The notes under the pieces: model-generated
The model's input: only the letters and a program-made list of their open reading frames with translations
Database searches by the model: none
Told to the model about the DNA's origin: nothing
In this document: positions 8,338 to 15,319 of the stretch, piece by piece
Layout: each line of letters opens with the position of its first letter
Position numbering within the stretch: position 1 is the stretch's first letter
Made by a program: the position numbers and the translations under genes
Source: Paractinoplanes atraurantiacus
GTDB lineage: Bacteria > Actinomycetota > Actinomycetes > Mycobacteriales > Micromonosporaceae
Reading direction: 5' to 3'
Assembly: GCF_900215205.1 (NCBI RefSeq)
Contig: NZ_OBDY01000013.1
Coordinates: 1 to 64,000 of the forward strand
DNA: 64,000 nucleotides

Positions 8338-9078
8338 TCAGCCCGAGCGCACCGGGTGGCCACGCAGGATGGCCTGGTAAAGGCGGCGCAACTCGGCGCC
8401 GGGCTCGACTCCGAGCTCGGCGCCGAGGGTGTGCCGGAGGCAGTGGTAGGCGTGCAGAGCGGCCGCGGGCTCGCCCGCCTCGTACAGCGCCCGCAGCAGC
8501 AGCCCGTGCACGCCTTCCCGGCGCGGATGCTCGACGACGAGCTGGCGGAGGTCGGCCACGACGCTCTCCGGTTCGCCGGCGGCGCAGGCCGCGTCGACCA
8601 GGTCGGCGTAGGCGCGGAGCCGGATCTCCTCGAACCGGCAGGCGATGCCTTCCGCCACCACCGAGCGGTCGCGCATGGCGGCCGTGAGCGGCGGGCCGCG
8701 CCAGAGCTCCACCGCCGCGCGCAGCACCTGCACCGCCCGGCCGGGACGCAAGGTCCGGCCGTAGGCGGCGAGGTCGACGAAGCGGCTCAGGTCGCATTCG
8801 CCGGCCGTCAGGTCCAGGCGGTAGGTGCCACATCCGTACGCCAGGCGCCGCTCGCATGTCAGCACGGAGCGAACCCGGGACGCGTACGTCTGAAGGTTGG
8901 CCGTCACGGACCGCGGCGGCCGTTCGCCCCACAAGACGTCGATGATGACGTCGATGCCGACCGGGCGGCCCTGCCCGGCGACGAGCAGGCGCAGCAGCTC
9001 GCCCGGCTTGCCGCGCACGGCCGGCGACGATCCGGCGCCGTCACCGACGCGCAGATCGCCGAGCACGTCGACGCGCAT
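8338..9078 (-). CDS. SARP/BTAD-family transcriptional regulator
   Basis: 246 residues: an OmpR-like winged helix (about 1-95, with LLRLLVAGQGRPVGIDVIIDVLWGERPP) followed by a bacterial transcriptional-activator (BTAD) helical repeat domain ending AYHCLRHTLGAELGVEPGAELRRLYQAIL. That is the minimal SARP architecture, without an NTPase domain. SARPs usually activate secondary-metabolite clusters, but here the gene is the last of a minus-strand operon, 18 bases after the CHAT protease gene, so it probably controls or responds to that protease system. Confidence 0.85.
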   Translation of the reverse strand: MRVDVLGDLRVGDGAGSSPAVRGKPGELLRLLVAGQGRPVGIDVIIDVLWGERPPRSVTANLQTYASRVRSVLTCERRLAYGCGTYRLDLTAGECDLSRFVDLAAYGRTLRPGRAVQVLRAAVELWRGPPLTAAMRDRSVVAEGIACRFEEIRLRAYADLVDAACAAGEPESVVADLRQLVVEHPRREGVHGLLLRALYEAGEPAAALHAYHCLRHTLGAELGVEPGAELRRLYQAILRGHPVRSG

Positions 9079-9096
9079 GTCCCCGCTCCCCTGCCC

Positions 9097-10824
9097 TCAG
9101 TCCATTGCGACCTGTGCGGTGAACTCGCCCGTGCTGTCGCCGGCGTCCAGGTCGTTCGTGCCGAGATAGAGCTCGCCGCCGCCGGGGGCGCGCAGCTCGG
9201 TGCCCGCGCCGACCTCGAAGGGCGCCGCACCGCCGATCCGGCCGATCAGCGCGCCGTAGTTCGACGAGGACAAAAGCCGCAGGCCGGGGTACGTCTGGAC
9301 GGACAGCCCCTCGGGGCCGGCGGCGATGCCGGGCCGCGGGCTGATCCGCCCGGAGGCGGTGATCCGGACGTGCTGGCCGGGCTGGAGCACGACGCCGGTT
9401 CCGGTCCAGGTGACGTTGGCCGGCACCGCCACCGACGTACCGGTGCCGCCGACCCCGGACAGGACGGTGAACGCGACGCCGGCCACGGCCACCGCCAGAC
9501 CGCCGGAGGCGAGCGCCCACCAGCGGCGAACGGGCACGCGGCGGCGCCCGGCCCGGCGGGCCGTGACCGACGGCGGCGGGCGACGCGACGGGGCCGGCGC
9601 ATGAGGCGAACGCTCGGGCGACTGTGCGGGACGGGGTGATGCGGTGCCCGGCGATCCGGTGGGCGGCGAACCCGTCCGGGAAGGTGAGTGGCGCGGGGGC
9701 GCGGACCGGGCCGGCACCTCGAACACCTGCCCGTCCCGCTGCCGCAGGAAGAGCACCGGCGTACCCCACTCCAAGGTGTCCGGGAAGGCCAGGCTCAGCT
9801 CCAGCCGGGCGTTGCGCACAGCCACGTCCAGCGGCAGCCCGGACGCCACCCCGGCGTAGAAGGACCGGGTGAACTCGACCGCCGCCCGGTCGGAGATGTC
9901 GAACTGCATCGCCAGCACGGCCGGCACGCCGCGGCGGATCAGCGTCGTGGCCGTGCTGGAGAACGGGTCGTCCGCGCTGCCCGTGGCCGACTCGCACGAG
10001 TTCAGCACGATCAGGCCCAGCGACGGGTGCAGCGCGGCGATCTGTGCGAGCCGGCTGGCCCGCAGCGGATAACTCGCCCCGCCCTCGGTGGCCAGGAAGA
10101 ACACGCCCTCGCCGTGTCCCTCGTCGTACGCGCCGTGCCCGACCAGGTGCAGCACGTGCCACTGTCCCCGGCCGAGCGCGTTCAGCAGGTCACGCCACGT
10201 CTCGCCGGTCGCCCAGTCCAGGGTGACCCGGCCGCGGCGGTCGAGCCCGCTGATCGCGGTCTCCAGATTTGCCCGTTCCGCCGCGGCGTCGATCTCGTCG
10301 AGGGTGCGCGGGCGGGCGCTGAGCGCGACCACCCGCAGCGGCGGCTCGACCCGCAGCGGCCGCACCGGGTCCATCACCTCGGGGAAGCGCACCAGCGGCA
10401 TGCTCAGCCCGAGGTAGTCGTCGCGGCGCTGGTCGTACAGGAACTCCCACGGCAGCGCCGCCAGCTCGGGCGGCCGCACGCGCAGCACCAGCCGGACCCG
10501 GCTGCCGCGCAGCGCCGCCTGCTGGCGGGTGGTGTCGAACAGCGTCCGCACGTCGCCGGTGAACAGCAGGTCGAACAGCGTCGTGCCCAGTTCCTGCGCC
10601 GCCTTCTCGTCGCGGGCCGCGACCCGGCGAGTCCCGGCCGCCGACGACAGCAGCGCCACGTGCAAGCGGCGCAGCCGGCGTTCCAGCGTCCGGTCCTCCG
10701 GGTCCCACCGGGTGTCGACGGCGCACTCGCCGCCGACACCCGACCGGCTCTGGATCCGGAAGCCGCCCGCGGTGGCGTCGACGTCCAGTTCCAGTTCGAT
10801 GCTCGGTTCGGTCATCACAGTCAT
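9097..10824 (-). CDS. CHAT caspase-like protease with transmembrane helix and LecA-like C-terminal domain
   Basis: 575 residues. The CHAT domain occupies about residues 90-350; the catalytic dyad is readable as His230 in HLVGHGAYD and Cys277 in LNSCESA. A disordered Pro/Ser/Arg linker (about 365-425) precedes one transmembrane helix (ALASGGLAVAVAGVAFTVL). The C-terminal about 110 residues (VLQPGQHVRITASGRISPRPG, ALIGRIGG, GELYLGTNDLDAGDSTGEF) match the LecA/PA-IL-like sugar-binding beta-sandwich. So the peptidase is cytoplasmic and a lectin-like domain external. The ATG lies 4 bases after the trypsin-like gene. Related CHAT proteins act in bacterial cell-death and defence circuits; that role is inferred here. 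Confidence 0.85.
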   Translation of the reverse strand: MTVMTEPSIELELDVDATAGGFRIQSRSGVGGECAVDTRWDPEDRTLERRLRRLHVALLSSAAGTRRVAARDEKAAQELGTTLFDLLFTGDVRTLFDTTRQQAALRGSRVRLVLRVRPPELAALPWEFLYDQRRDDYLGLSMPLVRFPEVMDPVRPLRVEPPLRVVALSARPRTLDEIDAAAERANLETAISGLDRRGRVTLDWATGETWRDLLNALGRGQWHVLHLVGHGAYDEGHGEGVFFLATEGGASYPLRASRLAQIAALHPSLGLIVLNSCESATGSADDPFSSTATTLIRRGVPAVLAMQFDISDRAAVEFTRSFYAGVASGLPLDVAVRNARLELSLAFPDTLEWGTPVLFLRQRDGQVFEVPARSAPPRHSPSRTGSPPTGSPGTASPRPAQSPERSPHAPAPSRRPPPSVTARRAGRRRVPVRRWWALASGGLAVAVAGVAFTVLSGVGGTGTSVAVPANVTWTGTGVVLQPGQHVRITASGRISPRPGIAAGPEGLSVQTYPGLRLLSSSNYGALIGRIGGAAPFEVGAGTELRAPGGGELYLGTNDLDAGDSTGEFTAQVAMD

Positions 10825-10828
10825 CCGG

Positions 10829-12304
10829 TCAGTAGAGGGGCGCCGAGGTGACGCCGCCGGTGTTCGGGTCGGCGGGCTCGGCGCCGGTGAGCTGGTTGCC
10901 GCAGGAGGAGCAGAACAAGGCTTCCGGCTCGTACGGGCTGCCGCAGCGCGAGCACCGCGCCCGGTCCGGGATCACCACCCGCCCGATGACCGCCGTGTCC
11001 GCCGGGAGAACGCCGATCGCCGTCGTGCCGCGGTAGATCTGCGAACTGCGGTGCTTGCCGGTCCGGCGGCGCATCAGCAGCCACACCACGACCGCGACGG
11101 CGATCAGCAGTGCCGCGGCGGCGGCCCCGATGATCAGCAGCCGGGACCGGCTCGCCGGCTCCGCGGCGGCGGTCGGCTTCGCCTGGTCGCCGTGCCGCTG
11201 CCGGTACTCGACCGCCTGCTTGCGCTTCTGCGACGCCAGGTGGTGAGCCGGCATCATGGCCAGCACCTGGTCGAACTTGGCGATAGCGTCGGTGTAGTAG
11301 CCGCGGTAGAAGTCGTCCAGCCCGGCCCGGTACGTGGTGTCGATCGCCCCGAGCTCGTTGCGCACCTGGTGCTTCGCGAGCAGGTCGCGGATCACGTCGG
11401 CGGGCACGATGAAGTTCGTCTCGCCCACGATCTCGAAGCTGGCCGTGCCGACGACCTGTCCGTCCAGGTTGACCGCCGGCCCGCCGCTCTGCCCCTGCGT
11501 CACCTTCGCGCTGACCTCGTAGAAGCGGTTGCCCGGCCCGTGGATGCCCTGGGTGTCGACGCTGCTGATCTCGCCGCTGCGGTTGGAGAGCGAGATCTTC
11601 TCGCCGTCGGTCAGGTGGAACGGGTAGCCGATGACCAGCACCTCCTGGCCGGGCTGGACCTCCTGGTCCCCGGCCAGCTGGGCCGCCGGCAGGGTGGACG
11701 ACTCCAGCTTGAGCAGCGCCACGTCGCCCTTGGCGAACGGCAGCGACTCGAGCACCCGCGCGTCGACGCCGCCCTTGGCGTCCCGTTCCCGGGGCCAGGT
11801 GGCGACGCCACCGCCCACCTGCACCTGCATCTCGGGTTCCGGCGCGGCGGAGGAGTTGTGCTCGGTGATCCGGGCGTTGCCGGTGGTCGCGTCCTCGATC
11901 GCCTCGTCGCGGAACGAGGCCGCGATGATGTCCTCCTCGATCAGCACGTCGACGGCGCTCTCGACGGCGTAGTCGCGGGCGTCCTCCGGACTGGTGCAGT
12001 GGCCGGCGGTCACCACGTAGCCGGTGCCGTTGACGATGAAGCCGCTGCAACTGCCGGTGTACGGCACCCGGACCGTGAGGCCGAACAGGTGCACGTCGAG
12101 ATCCCAGTCGGAGCGGACCATGACGATGGCCGGCTGCACCAGCTCGATGGCCCGCAGCTGCGGGGTCACCGGTGGCAGCGGCCCGCCCGGCCCCGGCGGG
12201 GAGGGCGCGCCGGCCGCGGGCACGGCCGAGACGAGCAGAACCGCGGACGCCGCGGAGGCGAGAACGGCGGCCCGCAGCCTCGATAATGGACGGGACATGG
12301 TCAT
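10829..12304 (-). CDS. Trypsin-like serine protease, single TM, C-terminal zinc ribbon
   Basis: 491 residues. An N-terminal signal-like segment (RAAVLASAASAVLLVSAVPAAGA) precedes a chymotrypsin-fold domain with a complete triad: His102 in TAGHC, Asp194 in DVALLKL and Ser273 in GQSGGPA. A short helical repeat (YRGYYTDAIAKFDQVL, TPR-like) follows, then one transmembrane helix (about 375-400) and a four-cysteine zinc ribbon (CSRCG and CSSCG). ATG 12304 has GAAGGAGA six bases upstream. It is first gene of the protease-CHAT-SARP operon. A protease joined to a zinc ribbon across the membrane suggests signal sensing; the substrate may be the partner CHAT protein, but this is speculative. Confidence 0.85.
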   Translation of the reverse strand: MTMSRPLSRLRAAVLASAASAVLLVSAVPAAGAPSPPGPGGPLPPVTPQLRAIELVQPAIVMVRSDWDLDVHLFGLTVRVPYTGSCSGFIVNGTGYVVTAGHCTSPEDARDYAVESAVDVLIEEDIIAASFRDEAIEDATTGNARITEHNSSAAPEPEMQVQVGGGVATWPRERDAKGGVDARVLESLPFAKGDVALLKLESSTLPAAQLAGDQEVQPGQEVLVIGYPFHLTDGEKISLSNRSGEISSVDTQGIHGPGNRFYEVSAKVTQGQSGGPAVNLDGQVVGTASFEIVGETNFIVPADVIRDLLAKHQVRNELGAIDTTYRAGLDDFYRGYYTDAIAKFDQVLAMMPAHHLASQKRKQAVEYRQRHGDQAKPTAAAEPASRSRLLIIGAAAAALLIAVAVVVWLLMRRRTGKHRSSQIYRGTTAIGVLPADTAVIGRVVIPDRARCSRCGSPYEPEALFCSSCGNQLTGAEPADPNTGGVTSAPLY

Positions 12305-12332
12305 CGGATTTCTCCTTCGTGAGGTGGTCGCG

Positions 12333-12791
12333 ATGGAACTATCGGCCGACCTGCTGGTCGACCCGGGCGTGCCGGCGGCGGACGCCGACCTGCTGGCCGA
12401 GGCGCTCGCGCAGTGCGGTGTGGCCGCCCAGGCAAAGGTGCTGGCCCCTCGGCGGGCCGGTGAGCAGCTCAGCTGGCTGGTGCTGCTGGCGCTGCCGTTG
12501 CAGACGTTCCTGACCACCGTCGGCGAGACGGCGGCCCGGGACGCCTACGCGGGCCTGCGGCGCGCGGTGGGCCGGGTGCTCGGCGCACCACCGAGCGATC
12601 CGGCGGCCGCCGAACGCCCGATGGTGTTGCAGGACGAGGAGACCGGCTTGCGGATCGTGCTCTCCGCCGGCCTGCCGCCGGAGGCGTACCGCACGCTGGT
12701 GCAGCTCCGCCTCACGGACTACCGGGAGGGCCCGCTGCATTACGACCGGCATCAGCGCCGGTGGCGCTCCATTCCGGACGAGATTCGATGA
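12333..12791 (+). CDS. Small protein resembling effector-associated constant component EACC1
   Basis: 152 residues: an N-terminal alpha/beta segment, a central hydrophobic helix (LSWLVLLALPLQTFLTTV, about 47-64), a helix AARDAYAGLRRAVGRVL, then a C-terminal strand pair (MVLQDEETGLRIVLSAGL). This order resembles EACC1 proteins described next to trypsin-like and CHAT peptidases in actinobacterial conflict systems. The assignment is by layout and neighbourhood, not by a strong motif. Its ATG is 28 bases from the protease start on the opposite strand, so the two promoters must overlap. A GAGG site lies eight bases upstream. Confidence 0.5.
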   Translation: MELSADLLVDPGVPAADADLLAEALAQCGVAAQAKVLAPRRAGEQLSWLVLLALPLQTFLTTVGETAARDAYAGLRRAVGRVLGAPPSDPAAAERPMVLQDEETGLRIVLSAGLPPEAYRTLVQLRLTDYREGPLHYDRHQRRWRSIPDEIR

Positions 12792-12902
12792 CATCCGCCG
12801 GCCCCTTCCCCGGGTACGTGGCAGCGCATCGCCGGCCGAGCGCTCCTCACACGGTCGGCTGAGGGGCCGGCCGTCCGCGCCGGGGAAGTCCCTGGGTTCG
12901 GT

Positions 12903-13136
12903 TCAGTTCGGCAGCAGCGGCCGCATGAAGGTCCGCTCGTACCGCACGACGCACCCCGATTCGTCGCGGATCCGATCCGCGGCGACGAACTCCGGGTCGT
13001 CACCGAACCGGGAGCGGTAACGCTCGTACGCGGCCAGGCTCTCGAAGCTGAACAGCGCCTCAGCGCGATCGCTGGCGCCTTCGGCCGGAAGAAAATATCC
13101 GTGATGCACGCCGCCGTGCTTCGCCACCAGCCGCAT
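12903..13136 (-). pseudogene. NIPSNAP-like protein, N-terminus lost by frameshift or deletion
   Basis: The C-terminal about 80 residues read like the HHGYFLP type of NIPSNAP proteins: KHGGVHHGYFLPAEGASDRAEALFSF, LAAYERYR and VVRYERTFMRP. Homology continues upstream of the first ATG (FAREWMRLV) but meets an in-frame TGA at 13158-13160. Another frame just upstream encodes a start-like MPIRFARDGPQGNYFSTVTTV segment, which could be the displaced N-terminus. A small deletion with frameshift would explain both. It is convergent with the gene ending at 12791 across 111 bases containing complementary CCGGCCCC/GGGGCCGG blocks that may act as a weak terminator. Confidence 0.5.
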
Positions 13137-13339
13137 CCATTCGCGGGCGAACCGTGGTCACCGTCGAAAAATAGTTCCCCTGGGGGCCGTCCCGGGCGAA
13201 TCGGATCGGCATGATGGGCAGCTGCGGTCAGCGGGTCGGTGTCGGCGATCGAGGCGGGAACAGTCCGAACGCCGCCACAAACGTCCTGATCGGCGAAAGA
13301 GTTTAGGGAACAGCCATCGACCGGCCTACCGTTGCGGAC
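13137..13339. other. Spacer without a convincing gene
   Basis: This stretch has lower coding quality than its surroundings on all frames. It holds only the displaced NIPSNAP N-terminal remnant at its left end and presumably the promoter for the genes that start at 13340. No palindrome or RNA structure stood out. Confidence 0.5.
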
Positions 13340-13661
13340 ATGCCAGTCGTCTATTACCGCGCCCCCCCGAATCGTCGTCACCAACGACTCCGCTCTCGAT
13401 GGAGCGTGTGCGACCCTCATGGCGGCGGCGGTGTCACTGATGATCGCGCTGAGGTCCGGCTCGATCGGTGTGGCGCTCACCGCCGCTGCGATCTTCCGCG
13501 GCCGCACTGCCCGCGTCGCCGGCGTTCTGATTCGTTTCCTCGTGCTGGTCGCGGCTCGTTTGAGCCGGCCGTTGCGAGGGAGCCTGCGCTGGACAGGTTT
13601 CCCTTCCTCACCGCAGGGAGACCCTCATGCCCGCACCATTTCACCTGGACTCGCCGTCTGA
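13340..13661 (+). pseudogene. Small membrane protein interrupted at a seven-C run
   Basis: ATG 13340 begins MPVVYYRAPP and runs into a homopolymer of seven cytosines at 13362-13368. Coding quality then shifts to another frame (IVVTNDSALDGACATLMAAAV...), which contains two hydrophobic segments and ends at 13661. Removing one C gives an uninterrupted protein of about 107 residues. Homopolymer slippage, a sequencing error or phase variation would all give this picture. It overlaps the next gene by 35 bases. No family recognised. Confidence 0.35.
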
Positions 13662-13884
13662 TCTTCTGCCGGCACTGACACCGCTGCTGCCCGATCCCAC
13701 TCCGTTGTGGTGGCTGGGTGGCGGAGTCGCGGCGGCGTTCACCGCGTACGTCCTTCTGCTCCTGCCGTTCGCCTTGTGCGGCGGCGAGGTCGGACGGAAT
13801 GCTCGTGCCATCTTGCGGCAGCTGTTCGCCCTGTTCCATGCCCTCATCGACGTCTTCCGGACGCGGAGCGGCGGCGGTCGATGA
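13627..13884 (+). CDS. Small single-pass membrane protein
   Basis: 85 residues with one transmembrane helix (GGGVAAAFTAYVLLLLPFALC) and a basic amphipathic C-terminus. GGGAG lies eight bases before the ATG. Its stop overlaps the next start in an ATGA arrangement (13881-13884), so the two genes are translationally coupled. Small membrane proteins next to recombinase-like HTH proteins occur on actinobacterial integrative elements, but no integrase, attachment site or transfer gene is visible here. Confidence 0.6.
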   Translation: MPAPFHLDSPSDLLPALTPLLPDPTPLWWLGGGVAAAFTAYVLLLLPFALCGGEVGRNARAILRQLFALFHALIDVFRTRSGGGR

Positions 13885-14090
13885 GCCGGCCCCGTGCGTG
13901 CCCGGACGAGACTCTGCTGCTCGTTGCGACCGCGGTCCGGGACGGGATGCCCTATCGGGCGCTCGCTGCCCAACTCACGGCCGATGGTGTGCCGACGCCG
14001 GGCGGACGGGTCCGGTGGTATCCGCCGACCATCACCAAACTGCTGCAGACCGCGGCCGGCAGAGCTGTCCTCGACGCCTTGGACCGGTGA
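13881..14090 (+). CDS. Small recombinase-like helix-turn-helix protein
   Basis: 69 residues. The segment YRALAAQLTADGVPTPGGRVRWYPPTITKLLQTAAG is the motif found in the DNA-binding recombinase domain of serine recombinases (iA..Ln..Gip.p.G..w....v..iL), but there is no catalytic resolvase domain. It may be a small regulator or relic. The ATG overlaps the upstream TGA by four bases. Followed by a 70-base A/T-rich spacer with a palindrome. Confidence 0.55.
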   Translation: MSRPRACPDETLLLVATAVRDGMPYRALAAQLTADGVPTPGGRVRWYPPTITKLLQTAAGRAVLDALDR

Positions 14091-14115
14091 TCCCTCCTTT
14101 TAAATACACCACCGG

Positions 14116-14148
14116 GCGTACGAAAGAAACAGTCTTTTTCTTGTACGC
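14116..14148. promoter_or_regulatory. 33-base imperfect palindrome upstream of the P-loop kinase gene
   Basis: GCGTAC (14116-14121) and GTACGC (14143-14148) bracket AAAG/TTTT-rich inner arms with partial complementarity around CAGTC. It is AT-rich compared with its surroundings and lies 14 bases before the ATG at 14162. It could be an operator, or a hairpin ending the upstream transcript since a T-run follows the loop. The sequence does not decide which. Confidence 0.45.
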
Positions 14149-14161
14149 CGGCGCGTGAACC

Positions 14162-14818
14162 ATGGTGGCCATGCAATGGACACCTGATGCGACCATCAAG
14201 AACGCGTTCTGGATCGGTGGCGGGCAATGGGCCGGGAAGACGACGGTGGCCGGCATTCTGGCCGAGCGGCACGGGCTGGTGCACTATTACTACGATTTCC
14301 ACGCCGCCCGCGCGCACGATGACCGGCGCGTGGCCGCCGCCGTCCGCCAAGGCGGGAGCTTTCAGGCGACCGACTGGGAGAAGGTGTGGATCGGCCCGAC
14401 GCCGGACCAGATGGCGTCGGACGTGCTGGCGAGCTTCCGGCAAGGGTTCGAGTGGGTGCTCGACGACCTGCGCGGCATCGGCACGGCCCACCCGGTCATC
14501 GCCGAGGGCTGGGGTCTGCGCCCCGAACTGGTCGCGGCCGTGACCGATCCCGCCCGGATGGTGGTGCTGGCCCCCACCGACGAGTGGCGCCGTCATCAGG
14601 TGGCCCATCTGCCCCGCGCCGGCAAGATCAGTCACCGGGTGAGTGATCCCGAGCTGGCCGGCCGCAACCGCTTCGCCCGCGACCGTCTCGTCACCGCCGA
14701 CGCCGTCGCCGGCGCCCACGAACTGGGCATTCGCGTGATCGAAATCGACGGCACCCGGCCGGCACGAGCCATCGCCGACGATCTGGCAGACCATTTCCGA
14801 TTGGGTACGCAGCCATGA
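14162..14818 (+). CDS. P-loop kinase-like protein (AAA/shikimate-kinase type)
   Basis: 218 residues. A Walker A motif GGGQWAGKTT (about 19-28) is followed by a DFH segment and a lid-like basic region (DEWRRHQVAHLPRAGKISHRV). The layout resembles stand-alone nucleoside/shikimate-kinase-fold proteins. The substrate is unknown. Two close ATGs (14162, 14171) are possible starts and neither has a strong ribosome site, so a short-leader or leaderless transcript is plausible. The stop overlaps the next gene by four bases. Confidence 0.65.
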   Translation: MVAMQWTPDATIKNAFWIGGGQWAGKTTVAGILAERHGLVHYYYDFHAARAHDDRRVAAAVRQGGSFQATDWEKVWIGPTPDQMASDVLASFRQGFEWVLDDLRGIGTAHPVIAEGWGLRPELVAAVTDPARMVVLAPTDEWRRHQVAHLPRAGKISHRVSDPELAGRNRFARDRLVTADAVAGAHELGIRVIEIDGTRPARAIADDLADHFRLGTQP

Positions 14819-15315
14819 CCGTCACCGTGCGAGCGGCCACCCCCGCCGACCGCGACCTCGTCGCCACCCTGCTCACCCGCTCCTGGGGCAGCCCGATCGT
14901 GGTCGCCCACGGTGTCCGCTACGACGCTTCCGCCCTGCCCGCCCTGATCGCCTGGAACGACGACACCCCGGCCGGCCTGCTCACCTACCGCGTCGACGGC
15001 GACGGCCTGGAGATCGTCACGTTCGACGCCCTCACCCGCCACCAGGGAGCCGGCACCGCCCTGCTCACCGCCGCCGTCGCGCGGGCCCGGGAACACCGAG
15101 CCACCCGCGTCTGGCTGATCACCACGAATGACAACTTGGACGCCCTCCGTTTCTACCAGCGCCGCGGCCTGCGCATCGTCGCCGTCTCCCCCGGCGCCGT
15201 CGACGAGTCCCGCCGCCTCAAGCCGTCCATCCCTTTGGTCGGCGACTACGGCATCGAGATCCACGACGAGCTCACCTTGGCCCTTACGTTGAGTCGCGAC
15301 CCATTGACAGAATGA
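14815..15315 (+). CDS. GNAT-family N-acetyltransferase
   Basis: 166 residues with the GNAT fold: an N-terminal VRAATPADRD strand-helix, acetyl-CoA loop LTRHQGAGTALLTAAVARAREH (consensus Q/RxxGxG/A), and the RFYQRRGLRIV motif late in the protein. Start codon ATG overlaps the kinase stop (ATGA), indicating coupled translation and perhaps a related substrate. Ends only 4 bases before the STAND gene. Confidence 0.85.
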   Translation: MTVTVRAATPADRDLVATLLTRSWGSPIVVAHGVRYDASALPALIAWNDDTPAGLLTYRVDGDGLEIVTFDALTRHQGAGTALLTAAVARAREHRATRVWLITTNDNLDALRFYQRRGLRIVAVSPGAVDESRRLKPSIPLVGDYGIEIHDELTLALTLSRDPLTE

Positions 15316-15319
15316 CGTC

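Noticed and set aside
7425..8380. Continuation of the 6140 frame past the Fic domain to 8380
   Set aside because: Composition is Arg/Pro/Gly-rich antisense-like and it overlaps the PLAT gene, which has a ribosome site and a recognisable domain.
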